A stretch of 64,000 nucleotides of DNA from Bacillota bacterium (GTDB taxonomy: Bacteria > Bacillota_I > Bacilli_A > RF39 > UBA660), in NCBI GenBank assembly GCA_023460995.1, contig JAEWOE010000006.1, positions 310,001-374,000 on the forward strand. Reading direction: 5' to 3'. Both the position numbers and the translations under genes were made by a program. Every line of letters begins with the position of its first letter. The stretch's first letter is position 1. A model generated the notes under the pieces. That model worked only from the letters and a program-made list of their open reading frames with translations. It had not been told where the DNA came from and did not search any database. Of the stretch, positions 23,696 through 32,770 are shown piece by piece.

Positions 23696-25399
23696 ATGGC
23701 AAGGAAAAAAAGGGTAAGAGTAAAGAATGTTGCTTTATTTTTAGTTTTAGTAGTTGTTCTAATTGGTGGATTATTTTTCGCGGGTAAATATATACTTACT
23801 AGAACTATAGGTATAATAATTGAGAAATCAGTTGATGCCTATATAGGTTCCACTACTCCCGATGTTCAATTATACAATATTGATTATACTGAAGCTGATA
23901 AAATAATTAGGGGAACTAAAATAATCTTATATGATAAGGATGTTATTAAAGAAGTAGATGGTGAAGAGTCAGTAACATATAAAAAAATTAAATACAATAA
24001 AGAAACGTATTTAATTAATCCTAGTAGTGTTGTAAGCACATATGAGGAGGCGGTTATGGAAACTACAAAATATGTTAGAACAAACATAACGGTTTATGTA
24101 GATAGTGAAAAAATAGATATTAAAGGTTCGATAAAAAAAGGTGCTAAGTTAGAAATAACAGGCTTTGATAAACTTAATAAAGATGGAACTGTTAATATGT
24201 ATAAAATTAAGAGTGGTGATGTAGAAGGATTTGCTTATTCTAAATACTTGGTTGATACAGAAGAACTGGCAAATGCCAATTATGACCAAGAAGGAATATA
24301 CAAAATTCATGCTGGTAGAGGAGATAATTTAGGTGGAGGAAGTGCTGCTACATTAGATTATTATCCAAATGAGAAACCAAAAATAGAAGGTAATGAAATA
24401 CCATCATATACAAAAGCAATATATATGAATGCTGGTGTTATAGGTAATGTCGAGGCATATATTCAATTTGCTAAGAAATATGGAGTAAATGCTATTGTTG
24501 TAGATATCAAAGAAGATACAGTTCCTGGCTATCCTTCAAAAGTAATGCAAGAGTATTCGCCTACAGCTTATGGTCGTGCTGCAAATAGCTGGGATAATTA
24601 TAAGAATGCTATTGGAAAAATTAAAGAAGCTGGAATATATGCCATAGGAAGAATTGTTACATTTAAGGATAGTTATTACATTACAGATCATCCTGAAGCT
24701 GCTATTATAAGTACTTCTACTGGCAAGCCATATTTACATAATGGTTCATATTGGCCAAGTGCTTTTGTTAGAAAGGTTTGGGAATACAATGTTAAATTAG
24801 CTGTTGAAGCTGTAAAAGAAATGGGATTTAATGAAATACAGTTCGATTATATGCGCTTTCCTGACAGAACTAATTCAATTGAAAAGCAAGGATTAGTAAA
24901 TATGAAAAACACATATGGTGAAAGTAAAGCGCAAGCATTACAAAATTTCTTAATGTATGCTTGTGATGAAATACATAAAGCTGGTGCTTATGTTTCCGTA
25001 GATGTTTTTGGAGAAACATCAAATACTTATGTAACAGCATATGGTCAGTACTGGCCAGCTATTTCTAATGTAATTGACGCTATAAGCGCTATGCCATATC
25101 CAGACCACTTTGATGCTGGACAATTTGGTTTAGCAACTCCATGGACACAACCATATAATTTAATGAAGGCATGGGCTACTCAAGCAGCTGGTAGACAAAC
25201 TGAAATACCAACACCAGCTATCGCAAGAACTTGGATACAAGCATATAATGCTATTAAAGCGCCATACAATGAATATGGTCCTAAACAAATTAGTGATCAA
25301 ATTAAAGGATTAACAGATGGTGGATTAACAGGCGGATTTATTACATGGAATAGTGGATCTAATTTAGATAAATACAATAATATAGCAACGGGGTGGTAA
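23696..25399 (+). CDS. Secreted glycoside hydrolase-like protein (DUF4015) with SH3-like region
   Basis: The ATG at 23696 has AGAGGTG upstream and is preferred to an in-frame ATG at 23666. The product (567 residues) has a signal anchor (about residues 12-32), a region around 120-185 resembling an SH3b cell-wall module, then a C-terminal TIM-barrel-like domain of the DUF4015 putative glycosidase family: AIYMNAGVIGN, VVDIKEDT, IGRIVTFKD, then NEIQFDYMRFPD, VDVFGETSN and GGFITWNSG. The acidic residues in IKEDT and QFDYMRFPD are candidates for catalysis. Probable peptidoglycan or wall-sugar enzyme. The yutD gene starts one base after its stop. Confidence 0.85.
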   Translation: MARKKRVRVKNVALFLVLVVVLIGGLFFAGKYILTRTIGIIIEKSVDAYIGSTTPDVQLYNIDYTEADKIIRGTKIILYDKDVIKEVDGEESVTYKKIKYNKETYLINPSSVVSTYEEAVMETTKYVRTNITVYVDSEKIDIKGSIKKGAKLEITGFDKLNKDGTVNMYKIKSGDVEGFAYSKYLVDTEELANANYDQEGIYKIHAGRGDNLGGGSAATLDYYPNEKPKIEGNEIPSYTKAIYMNAGVIGNVEAYIQFAKKYGVNAIVVDIKEDTVPGYPSKVMQEYSPTAYGRAANSWDNYKNAIGKIKEAGIYAIGRIVTFKDSYYITDHPEAAIISTSTGKPYLHNGSYWPSAFVRKVWEYNVKLAVEAVKEMGFNEIQFDYMRFPDRTNSIEKQGLVNMKNTYGESKAQALQNFLMYACDEIHKAGAYVSVDVFGETSNTYVTAYGQYWPAISNVIDAISAMPYPDHFDAGQFGLATPWTQPYNLMKAWATQAAGRQTEIPTPAIARTWIQAYNAIKAPYNEYGPKQISDQIKGLTDGGLTGGFITWNSGSNLDKYNNIATGW

Positions 25400-25400
25400 T

Positions 25401-25679
25401 ATGAAAAAAATAACAATAAATGAAGTTGATTATGATATAATTGAAAATTATAAAGACGCTTTAAGAGTAGAAAATTTAAACGAGATGATAACTGACTATT
25501 TTGATGGATATGATTACATATTAGGAGATTGGTCTTATGGTAAACTCAGATTAAAAGGATTTTGCGATAAGCAAAATAAGATAAGAAACAATTTTAATTC
25601 ATACGATAATATAAAAGACTATCTAAAAAACTACTGCTCTTTTGAGTGTCAATATTTTATCTTGAAAAAAAATATATAA
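25401..25679 (+). CDS. yutD: YutD family protein
   Basis: The 92-residue cytoplasmic protein matches the YutD (DUF1027) pattern: VENYKDA-like start (IENYKDAL), YDYILGDWSYGKLRLKGF in the middle, and a C-terminal DYLKNYCSFECQYFILKK. In Bacilli this family is conserved and its function is unknown. It is coupled to the DUF4015 gene, its ATG following the upstream stop directly with a GGGGTGG ribosome-binding site. Confidence 0.9.
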   Translation: MKKITINEVDYDIIENYKDALRVENLNEMITDYFDGYDYILGDWSYGKLRLKGFCDKQNKIRNNFNSYDNIKDYLKNYCSFECQYFILKKNI

Positions 25680-25683
25680 TAAT

Positions 25684-25712
25684 TTGACAAAATGGTCTTT
25701 TTCTTATAAAAT
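25684..25712 (+). promoter_or_regulatory. Promoter of the Nudix-type regulator, with adjacent palindrome
   Basis: TTGACA (25684-25689) and TAAAAT (25707-25712) are spaced 17 bases. Immediately downstream GTGT-A7/8-ACAC forms a small inverted repeat that could be an operator for the encoded regulator; that is inference. Confidence 0.5.
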
Positions 25713-25751
25713 AATTCCCGTGTAAAAAAAACACAAAAAAGGAGTAATTTT

Positions 25752-26423
25752 ATGAGTGCTTTTACTAAGGAATATAATAATTATCTTGAAACACTAATTA
25801 CAATTTTTACTGTGGATAAAGGGAATTTGAGTGTTCTTCTAGTTCGTAAAAAAAATGAACCGTATAAAGGCTACTGGATTTTACCAGGAAATATGCTTAA
25901 AAATACAGAAACACTTGAAGATAACATTACAGATGCTGTGCTTGATGATACAGGGTTACTTAATGTTTATATTGAACAGTGCTATACATTTAGTACATTA
26001 AAAAGAAATCCAGATGAAAGAGTTATAGCAACTTCTTTTATGGGTATAGTAGATAGTAAGACCGCTGAAATAAAAAGAGAAGAACGACCAGAAGTAGTAA
26101 GTGAATGGTTTTCTATAGATGCAATTCCTAAAATGGCTTATGATAATGAAGAAGTAATTAAAAGGAATGTTGATTATCTTAAAAAGAAGATCGTTAATAG
26201 TAATGTATTAAAAAGTTTGTTCCCTAGTGATTTTACTCTTCCAGAACTTCAAAAGGTTTATGAACAAATTTTGGGTAAAAAACTAGATAGAAGAAATTTT
26301 AGAAAAAGATTTATTAGTTTGAATTTAATTGAAGATACTAATGAAAAAAACATTGGATGTAGTGGACGTCCAGCAAAATTATATAGATTTAAGGATGAAA
26401 TAAAACAGATAGATTTATTTTAA
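25752..26423 (+). CDS. Nudix-fold transcriptional regulator-like protein (NrtR type)
   Basis: The 223-residue protein has an N-terminal Nudix fold (SVLLVRKKNEPYKGYWILPG) and a C-terminal winged-helix region (about residues 145-223, ending SGRPAKLYRFKD). The Nudix box, canonically REUxEExGU, reads TDAVLDDTGL here, so the catalytic Arg and Glu residues are replaced. This is the layout of NrtR regulators, which sense ADP-ribose-like ligands without cleaving them and control NAD genes. Target genes are not evident here. AAAGGAG precedes the ATG. The pilin-like gene starts 13 bases after its stop. Confidence 0.82.
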   Translation: MSAFTKEYNNYLETLITIFTVDKGNLSVLLVRKKNEPYKGYWILPGNMLKNTETLEDNITDAVLDDTGLLNVYIEQCYTFSTLKRNPDERVIATSFMGIVDSKTAEIKREERPEVVSEWFSIDAIPKMAYDNEEVIKRNVDYLKKKIVNSNVLKSLFPSDFTLPELQKVYEQILGKKLDRRNFRKRFISLNLIEDTNEKNIGCSGRPAKLYRFKDEIKQIDLF

Positions 26424-26436
26424 GGCGGGTGGTTTT

Positions 26437-26934
26437 ATGAACAATAAAGGATTTGGAGTTATAAATATTCTAGTTTTTGCTATATTTGCAATACTAGCAA
26501 TATTTGTATTTTATTCTTTTGTAATGCAATTTGCAGGTATAATGCCATCTCATCATATTCCAAACTATACTAATGAATACAGTAAATACTTTAAATCAGC
26601 AATTAGTAATGATGTAAGCTATATTTCTAATAATAATAGAATAGAAGAGTATACTAGTTATGATGATATAGAAGATTCCACTGTTAATGCAACTAAAAGA
26701 TATATAGTTGATTATTATTCAACATTATTTGATAATGACCCATTATATATAAAGATAACAACTTTACAAAGTTATGGGTATATAAGTACGATAATGGATA
26801 TAAATAATAGTAGTACTATTTGCACTGGTTATACAAAAGTTTTAAAAAGTGGTAATAATGTAACCTATAACCCATATATTAATTGTGGCGGTAATTATAC
26901 TACTGAAGGTTATATTAGTAGATTAGATAATTAA
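26437..26934 (+). CDS. Pilin-like secreted protein
   Basis: The 165-residue protein starts MNNKGFGVINILVFAIFAI, a short basic leader with Gly before Phe and a 20-residue hydrophobic helix, like a class III prepilin signal. However position +5 is Asn, not Glu, as in some minor pseudopilins. The mature part is rich in Tyr, Asn, Ser and Thr with two cysteines (SSTICTGY and PYINCGGN) that could form a disulfide. The GGCGGGTGG stretch is the ribosome-binding site. It lies 13 bases after the Nudix regulator. No family recognised. Confidence 0.65.
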   Translation: MNNKGFGVINILVFAIFAILAIFVFYSFVMQFAGIMPSHHIPNYTNEYSKYFKSAISNDVSYISNNNRIEEYTSYDDIEDSTVNATKRYIVDYYSTLFDNDPLYIKITTLQSYGYISTIMDINNSSTICTGYTKVLKSGNNVTYNPYINCGGNYTTEGYISRLDN

Positions 26935-26953
26935 GGTCAATTTGGCCTTTTTT
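26933..26953 (+). terminator. Intrinsic terminator overlapping the stop codon
   Basis: AAGGTCAA (26933-26940) pairs with TTGGCCTT (26942-26949), one G-T pair, followed by T's. Confidence 0.75.
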
Positions 26954-26979
26954 ATTTCAATAATAAAAAAAGAAAAGTG

Positions 26980-27008
26980 TTGACAATTACTATATTAAAT
27001 GTTAATAT
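26980..27008 (+). promoter_or_regulatory. Promoter of the str operon
   Basis: TTGACA (26980-26985) and TAATAT (27003-27008) have a 17-base spacer; the leader to rpsL is about 90 bases. Confidence 0.75.
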
Positions 27009-27024
27009 ATTGTTGCATTCAACT

Positions 27025-27051
27025 AAAGGGTTTGCTTTGTGCAAACTTTTA
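27025..27051 (+). promoter_or_regulatory. Leader hairpin upstream of rpsL
   Basis: GTTTGC (27030-27035) pairs with GCAAAC (27041-27046), extended by A/G-T pairs and followed by TTTT. It may be an attenuator or a ribosomal-protein binding site in the str leader; the sequence does not match a leader I know. Confidence 0.5.
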
Positions 27052-27103
27052 ATTAGTGTTGAAAAAAAACACCTGGATGTGTGTAAAGAGAGGAGGACAA
27101 AAA

Positions 27104-27523
27104 ATGCCTACAATTAATCAATTAGTAAGAAAAGGTAGAACTGATAAGGTTAGAAAAAGTAAAGCCCCAGTTTTAGGAGTTGGATATAACAGTAAAGAAA
27201 AGAAACAAACTGATCAAAACTCTCCACAAAAACGTGGTGTTTGTACTCGTGTTGGTACAATGGCTCCAAAAAAACCAAACTCAGCTTTAAGAAAATATGC
27301 TCGTGTTAGATTAAGTAATGGAATGGAAGTTACAGCTTACATCCCAGGAGAAGGACACAATCTACAAGAACATAGCGTTGTTTTAATTCGTGGAGGACGT
27401 GTTAAGGACTTAATCGGTGTTCGTTACCATATAATTCGTGGTACTATGGATACTGCTGGTATTGACAAACGTCGCCAAGGCCGTTCAAAATACGGTTCTA
27501 AGAGACCTAAAGCAGCTAAATAA
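27104..27523 (+). CDS. rpsL: Small ribosomal subunit protein uS12
   Basis: The 139-residue protein shows the full S12 signature: start PTINQLVRKGR, the KKPNSALRKYARVRL streptomycin-region motif and GEGHNLQEHSVVLIRGGRVKDLIGVRYH. It sits at the decoding centre of the 30S subunit. The ATG at 27104 follows GAGAGGAGG; an upstream in-frame start at 27056 adds residues foreign to S12. It is the first gene of the str operon rpsL-rpsG-fusA-tuf. Confidence 0.98.
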   Translation: MPTINQLVRKGRTDKVRKSKAPVLGVGYNSKEKKQTDQNSPQKRGVCTRVGTMAPKKPNSALRKYARVRLSNGMEVTAYIPGEGHNLQEHSVVLIRGGRVKDLIGVRYHIIRGTMDTAGIDKRRQGRSKYGSKRPKAAK

Positions 27524-27568
27524 TAAATTAAAAATAGATATTAATTATAAACTGGAAGGAGGAATATT

Positions 27569-28036
27569 ATGCGTAAAAGACGTGCAGTTAAAAGAGATGT
27601 TTTAGCAGATCCAATGTACAATTCTAAATTAGTAACTAAGTTAGTTAACACAGTTATGTTAGATGGTAAAAAAGGAACTGCTCAAAAAATTCTATATAGT
27701 GCTTTTGATATGATTAAAGAGAAAACTGGTGAAGAACCAGTAAATGTTTATGAAAAAGCTATGGAAAATATTAGACCAGCTCTAGAAGTTAAATCTCGTC
27801 GTGTTGGTGGTGCAAACTATCAAGTACCTATCGAAGTAAGACCTGATCGTAGTAATGCATTAGCATTACGTTGGTTAGTTCAATACTCTCGTTTAAGAGG
27901 TGGACACTCAATGGCTGAAAACTTAGCTAATGAAATTATTGATGCATCAAATGGTGTTGGTGCAGCAGTTAAAAAGCGTGAAGATACACATCGTATGGCA
28001 GAAGCTAATAAGGCGTTCGCTCATTACCGTTGGTAG
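27569..28036 (+). CDS. rpsG: Small ribosomal subunit protein uS7
   Basis: The 155-residue S7 protein nucleates the head of the 30S subunit and binds 16S rRNA. It begins MRKRRAVKRDVLADPMYNSK and contains GGANYQVPIEV and ends with NKAFAHYRW, all typical. GGAAGGAGG precedes the ATG. It lies 45 bases after rpsL and 21 bases before fusA. Confidence 0.98.
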   Translation: MRKRRAVKRDVLADPMYNSKLVTKLVNTVMLDGKKGTAQKILYSAFDMIKEKTGEEPVNVYEKAMENIRPALEVKSRRVGGANYQVPIEVRPDRSNALALRWLVQYSRLRGGHSMAENLANEIIDASNGVGAAVKKREDTHRMAEANKAFAHYRW

Positions 28037-28057
28037 TATCAGAGAAAGGAAACTATT

Positions 28058-30136
28058 ATGGCTCGTGAATATACATTAGAAAAAACACGTAATATTGGTA
28101 TCATGGCACATATCGATGCAGGTAAAACTACTTGTACTGAACGTGTTTTATACCATACACATAAAATCCATAAAATTGGGGAAACGCATGATGGTGCTTC
28201 TCAAATGGACTGGATGGCACAAGAGCAAGAACGTGGTATTACTATTACTTCAGCAGCTACAACAGCTTTCTGGAAAGGTTATAGATTCAATATAATCGAT
28301 ACTCCAGGGCACGTAGATTTTACTGTTGAGGTATCAAGATCACTTCGTGTATTAGATGGGGCAGTTGCTTTATTAGATGCACAAGCTGGTGTTGAACCAC
28401 AAACTGAAACAGTTTGGCGTCAAGCTACTGAATTCAAAGTTCCTCGTATGATCTTCTGTAATAAGATGGATAAAATGGGAGCAAGCTTTGAATACAGTTT
28501 AAAGACAATAGATGATCGTTTAGGAGTAAATGCTAAAGCTATTCAATGGCCAATTGGTGCAGAAAGTGATTTCGATGGTGTAATTGATTTAGTAACCATG
28601 AAAGCTTACCATTTTGATGGAAAAGCAGAAGAAGAATATAAAGAAATCGAAGTTCCAGCAGAATTAAAAGATAAGGCAGAAATTAAGAGAAATGAATTAA
28701 TTGAAGCAGTAGCTGAATATGATGATGAACTTATGAATAAATATTTAGATGGTGAAGAAGTTTCAGTTGAGCTTATTAAAAAAGCAATACGTAAAGGAAC
28801 TCTTGCTGTTGAATTCTTCCCAGTACTTTGTGGTACTGCATTAGGAAACAAAGGTGTTAAATTACTATTAGATGCTGTAGTTGATTATTTACCTGCTCCA
28901 ACAGATATTGAATCAATTAAAGGTACAGACTTAGATGGCAACGAAATATTAAGACATCCTAATGATTCTGAACCATTCTCAGCTTTAGCATTCAAAGTTA
29001 TGACAGATCCATTTGTTGGTAAATTAACATTCTTCAGAGTTTACTCTGGACATTTATCAAGTGGTTCATATGTTTTAAATGCTACTAAAGATGAGAAGGA
29101 AAGAGTTGGACGTATCCTATTAATGCATGCTAATAACAGAAGTGAAATAACTGATGTTTATACTGGTGATATTGCTGCTGCTGTAGGCTTAAAGGATACT
29201 ACTACAGGAGATACTCTATGTGAAGAAAAGAATGCTTGTATTCTTGAATCAATGGAATTCCCTGAACCAGTTATCGAACTTGCTGTTGAACCAAAATCAA
29301 AAGCAGATCAAGATAAAATGGGTATTGCCCTTCAAAAATTGGCAGAAGAAGATCCAACATTTAGAGCTAGTACAAACCATGAAACTGGCCAAACTATTAT
29401 CGCTGGTATGGGTGAACTTCACCTTGACATCATCGTTGATAGAATGAAAAGAGAATTTGGTGTAGAAGCTAATATTGGTCAACCACAAGTTTCTTACCGT
29501 GAAACATTAACAGCAACAGATGAATGTGAAGGTAAGTATATTAAACAATCTGGTGGACGTGGACAATATGGACATGTTTGGGTTAAATTTGAACCAAATC
29601 CTGATAAAGGATATGAATTCGTTGATGCAGTTGTTGGTGGAGTTGTTCCACGTGAATATATTCCAGTAACTGATAAGGGATTACAAGAAGCAATGAAAAC
29701 TGGTATTGTAGCTGGTTACCCTATGATTGATGTAAAAGCAACACTATTTGATGGATCATATCATGATGTTGACTCATCTGAAATGGCTTTCAAAATTGCT
29801 GCAAGTATGGCTTTAAAAGAAGCTAGAAATAAATGTAAACCAGTATTACTAGAACCAATGATGAAAGTTCAAGTAGTAGTTCCAGATGAATATCTTGGAA
29901 ATGTTATGGGTGATATTACATCACGTCGTGGCCGTCCGCTTGGACAAGAATCTAGAGGAAATGCTTTAGCTATAGACGCTATGGTACCACTTTCAGAAAT
30001 GTTCGGATATGCTACAAGTTTACGTTCAAATACACAAGGACGTGGAACTTTCACAATGGTATTTGACCATTATGAAGAAACACCAAGAAATATAACAGAA
30101 GCAATCATTAAGAAAAATGGTTCAAATAATAATTAA
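28058..30136 (+). CDS. fusA: Elongation factor G
   Basis: A 692-residue GTPase that drives ribosomal translocation. G-domain motifs are AHIDAGKTT (P loop), the switch GITITSAATT, DTPGHVDFT and NKMDK; domain IV has GGRGQYGHVWVKFEP, and the C-terminal domain V contains SRRGRPLGQE. The length is normal. AGAAAGGAAA precedes the ATG 21 bases after rpsG. A palindrome lies between it and tuf. Confidence 0.98.
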   Translation: MAREYTLEKTRNIGIMAHIDAGKTTCTERVLYHTHKIHKIGETHDGASQMDWMAQEQERGITITSAATTAFWKGYRFNIIDTPGHVDFTVEVSRSLRVLDGAVALLDAQAGVEPQTETVWRQATEFKVPRMIFCNKMDKMGASFEYSLKTIDDRLGVNAKAIQWPIGAESDFDGVIDLVTMKAYHFDGKAEEEYKEIEVPAELKDKAEIKRNELIEAVAEYDDELMNKYLDGEEVSVELIKKAIRKGTLAVEFFPVLCGTALGNKGVKLLLDAVVDYLPAPTDIESIKGTDLDGNEILRHPNDSEPFSALAFKVMTDPFVGKLTFFRVYSGHLSSGSYVLNATKDEKERVGRILLMHANNRSEITDVYTGDIAAAVGLKDTTTGDTLCEEKNACILESMEFPEPVIELAVEPKSKADQDKMGIALQKLAEEDPTFRASTNHETGQTIIAGMGELHLDIIVDRMKREFGVEANIGQPQVSYRETLTATDECEGKYIKQSGGRGQYGHVWVKFEPNPDKGYEFVDAVVGGVVPREYIPVTDKGLQEAMKTGIVAGYPMIDVKATLFDGSYHDVDSSEMAFKIAASMALKEARNKCKPVLLEPMMKVQVVVPDEYLGNVMGDITSRRGRPLGQESRGNALAIDAMVPLSEMFGYATSLRSNTQGRGTFTMVFDHYEETPRNITEAIIKKNGSNNN

Positions 30137-30143
30137 TTATAAA

Positions 30144-30166
30144 AATACTTGAAAATTTTCATGTAT
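30144..30166. repeat. Inverted repeat between fusA and tuf
   Basis: AATAC-T-TGAAAA is followed by TTTTCA-T-GTATT, a 24-base near-perfect palindrome with one T-T mismatch per arm. It lacks a long T tail, so it may be an attenuator or an mRNA processing/stability element separating tuf from the upstream genes. A TATAAT at 30177-30182 follows and could give tuf its own promoter. Confidence 0.5.
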
Positions 30167-30212
30167 TATTATAAAATATAATATGTAAGTAAAAAAAGAG
30201 GAGGAAATTTAT

Positions 30213-31397
30213 ATGGCAAAACAAAAGTTTGACCGTTCAAAACCACATGTTAACGTTGGTACAATCGGACACGTTGACCATGGTAAAACTACTTTAACAG
30301 CTGCTATATCAGCACATTTAGCTGGTAAATTTGGTAATGAAAAAGTAGATTTCGAAAATATCGATAAGGCTCCAGAAGAAAGAGAACGTGGTATTACTAT
30401 TAATACTGCCCATATCGAATATAGTACTGATAAGAGACATTATGCACACGTTGACTGTCCAGGACATGCTGACTATGTTAAGAACATGATCACTGGTGCT
30501 GCTCAAATGGATGGAGCTATCTTAGTTATAGCTGCAACTGATGGTCCAATGGCTCAAACTCGTGAACACATTTTATTATCACGTCAAGTTGGTGTACCAA
30601 AAATGGTAGTATTCATGAACAAATGTGATATGGTTGACGATGAAGAATTATTAGACTTAGTTGAAATGGAAATTCGTGAATTATTAACTGAATATGGATA
30701 CGATGGAGATAACACTCCAATAATTCGTGGATCTGCTCTTAAAGCTCTTGAAGGAGATGCTGCTTGGGTAGGTAAAATTGATGAATTAATGGATGCTGTT
30801 GATACATTTATCGAAACTCCAGTTCATGATTTAGATAAACCATTCTTAATGCCAATCGAAGATGTATTCACTATCACAGGTCGTGGAACAGTTGTTACAG
30901 GACGTGTTGAAAGAGGACAACTAAAACTTAATGATGAAGTTGAAATCGTTGGTATCAAAGATACAAGAAAATCAGTTGTTACAGGAATTGAAATGTTCCG
31001 TAAACAATTAGATTATGCTGAAGCTGGAGATAATGCCGGAGTATTACTTCGTGGTATTTCTCGTGAAGATGTTGAAAGAGGACAAGTACTTGCTAAACCA
31101 GGAACTGTTACTCCACATACAAAATTCAAAGCTCAAGTATATGTATTAAGTAAAGAAGAAGGTGGACGTCATACTCCATTCTTCAGTAACTATCGTCCAC
31201 AATTCTATTTCAGAACTACAGACGTAACTGGTGTTATCGAGTTACCTGCTGGTGTTGAAATGGTAATGCCTGGAGACAGTGTTGAAATGATCGTTGAATT
31301 AATTGCTCCAATCGCTATCGAAAATGGAACTAAGTTCTCAATTCGTGAAGGTGGTAGAACAGTTGGTTCTGGTAATATTTCAGAAGTTGTTAAATAA
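30213..31397 (+). CDS. tuf: Elongation factor Tu
   Basis: A 394-residue GTPase that delivers aminoacyl-tRNA to the ribosome. Motifs are GHVDHGKTT, the switch RGITINTAHIEY, DCPGHADYV and NKCDMVD; domains II/III contain GRGTVVTGRVERG and the C-terminal REGGRTVGSGNI. AGAGGAGG precedes the ATG. It ends the str operon; a strong bidirectional terminator follows. Confidence 0.98.
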   Translation: MAKQKFDRSKPHVNVGTIGHVDHGKTTLTAAISAHLAGKFGNEKVDFENIDKAPEERERGITINTAHIEYSTDKRHYAHVDCPGHADYVKNMITGAAQMDGAILVIAATDGPMAQTREHILLSRQVGVPKMVVFMNKCDMVDDEELLDLVEMEIRELLTEYGYDGDNTPIIRGSALKALEGDAAWVGKIDELMDAVDTFIETPVHDLDKPFLMPIEDVFTITGRGTVVTGRVERGQLKLNDEVEIVGIKDTRKSVVTGIEMFRKQLDYAEAGDNAGVLLRGISREDVERGQVLAKPGTVTPHTKFKAQVYVLSKEEGGRHTPFFSNYRPQFYFRTTDVTGVIELPAGVEMVMPGDSVEMIVELIAPIAIENGTKFSIREGGRTVGSGNISEVVK

Positions 31398-31409
31398 TTA
31401 ACAAATAAA

Positions 31410-31445
31410 AATAAAAAAGGTACTATTTAGTACCTTTTTTTATTT
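31410..31445. terminator. Bidirectional terminator between tuf and the FemABX gene
   Basis: AAAAAAGGTACTA pairs with TAGTACCTTTTTT around a TT centre with A's before and T's after. It contains the stop codon of the minus-strand gene (31423-31425), so both convergent genes use it. Confidence 0.9.
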
Positions 31446-32658
31446 GTCTATACATTGTGTATTTTAAGTTATTAATAACTAATTCTAAGTCACCGATATA
31501 TTCTACAACACTACAGTTAAAATTAGTTTTAAATTGCACTAATCCATTATAATTTGGATTATCTATTCTAGGATCTGTTATTCCGCCAAAATTAAATCTC
31601 TTATAACCTAGCTTAGAGTATTTCTCAATTATTTTCCAAATGATTAAGTGTTTAGCACTAAAGCTTCTATATCTTTTATCAAAACCATCCATAAAAAGAA
31701 AAATCTCACTTCTATTTTTAGCAATCAGAACTGATGATAGTACTAGACCATTAGGGTAGTCTTTAAGAAGGTTAGTTGCCTCTATTAGCCTCTTCTTATA
31801 TATTGCCACCTGTCTATCAGAGTCAATTTTTCTAGACAATAATTTATTTGAATTATTTTTATTGCTTATAACTAAGTCATTAACTTCAGTAACTATTTTC
31901 TCTTGTTCTTCATACAACTTCTTAACTAACTGTAAGTATATTTTTGTATCTATTTTCGCATAGTAGAACTCCATTTTCTCATGTTCATTGAAATATCTAT
32001 AAGCATCTTCAAAATAACTTATATCTCTAGAGTATTTATCTTTTGTCTCTTCATATAATAAATTTAATTCATTTGAATTAGCTCTAAATATTCTAATTCC
32101 TTGCTTTTCCGCTGTTCTTATTTTCGTTTTATATTCTTTTTTAATATTCTTGAATAATACTTTATAGTCATTTGATATGTCAAGCATTGCTTCAAATCTA
32201 GGCTTATAGGCTTCAAACTGTGTATTATAACCAAAATGATAATATCCTGCCTCTTTCAAATTATTAAATGCTTCTTCATATTTAGGATTAGTACCTACAA
32301 TAACTCCATTTGAATTTATAACATTTCTTACAATAATAGGTGATAACTTAACCGCAACAATATCTTTTTTGTTTAGGAATTTTTTTACTTCTTTAGTAAA
32401 ATTAATAAGTAGTTGTTTATCATTGTAATCTATTAAAAAGCCTCTTGGTACATAAGCATAATTATATCCCTTTACTTTTTCAATTAAAAGTAAAGATGCT
32501 GATACAATTTTATCAACAACAAATGCACCAATAAATAAATAATTAAACCCTTGTTTTTTCATAACCGCTGCATATTCAACAGTTTGATAAACTGAACTGA
32601 ATGGATATGTCCCAACAAAATTCCTATATTCTTCTTCACTTATTTCTCTTATTATCAT
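31423..32658 (-). CDS. FemABX-family aminoacyl transferase (peptidoglycan interpeptide bridge)
   Basis: The ATG at 32658 has AAAGGAGAG seven bases upstream and is preferred over TTG at 32661; the product has 411 residues. It shows the FemABX pattern: two GNAT-like subdomains (QTVEYAAVMKKQGF, GYNYAYVPRGFLID, LFKNIKKEYKTKIRTAEKQGI) interrupted by a coiled-coil insertion (about residues 250-300), and ending with RFNFGGI and GLVQFKTNF. These enzymes add amino acids from aminoacyl-tRNA to lipid II, building side-chain bridges. The neighbour genes give no hint of the residue added. It diverges from the activase operon. Confidence 0.93.
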   Translation of the reverse strand: MIIREISEEEYRNFVGTYPFSSVYQTVEYAAVMKKQGFNYLFIGAFVVDKIVSASLLLIEKVKGYNYAYVPRGFLIDYNDKQLLINFTKEVKKFLNKKDIVAVKLSPIIVRNVINSNGVIVGTNPKYEEAFNNLKEAGYYHFGYNTQFEAYKPRFEAMLDISNDYKVLFKNIKKEYKTKIRTAEKQGIRIFRANSNELNLLYEETKDKYSRDISYFEDAYRYFNEHEKMEFYYAKIDTKIYLQLVKKLYEEQEKIVTEVNDLVISNKNNSNKLLSRKIDSDRQVAIYKKRLIEATNLLKDYPNGLVLSSVLIAKNRSEIFLFMDGFDKRYRSFSAKHLIIWKIIEKYSKLGYKRFNFGGITDPRIDNPNYNGLVQFKTNFNCSVVEYIGDLELVINNLKYTMYRQIKKGTK

Positions 32659-32699
32659 CAATTATCTCTCCTTTATGAAAGTTAATGTATCTTTATATA

Positions 32700-32708
32700 A
32701 TTATATCA
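32700..32708 (-). promoter_or_regulatory. Extended -10 promoter of the FemABX gene
   Basis: On the minus strand TGATATAAT matches TGnTATAAT, 42 bases before the start. Confidence 0.6.
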
Positions 32709-32770
32709 AAAAAACAGGCGATAAAGTAATAAAATTAGCATTATTAAATATAATTATCTAGGTGATGAAA

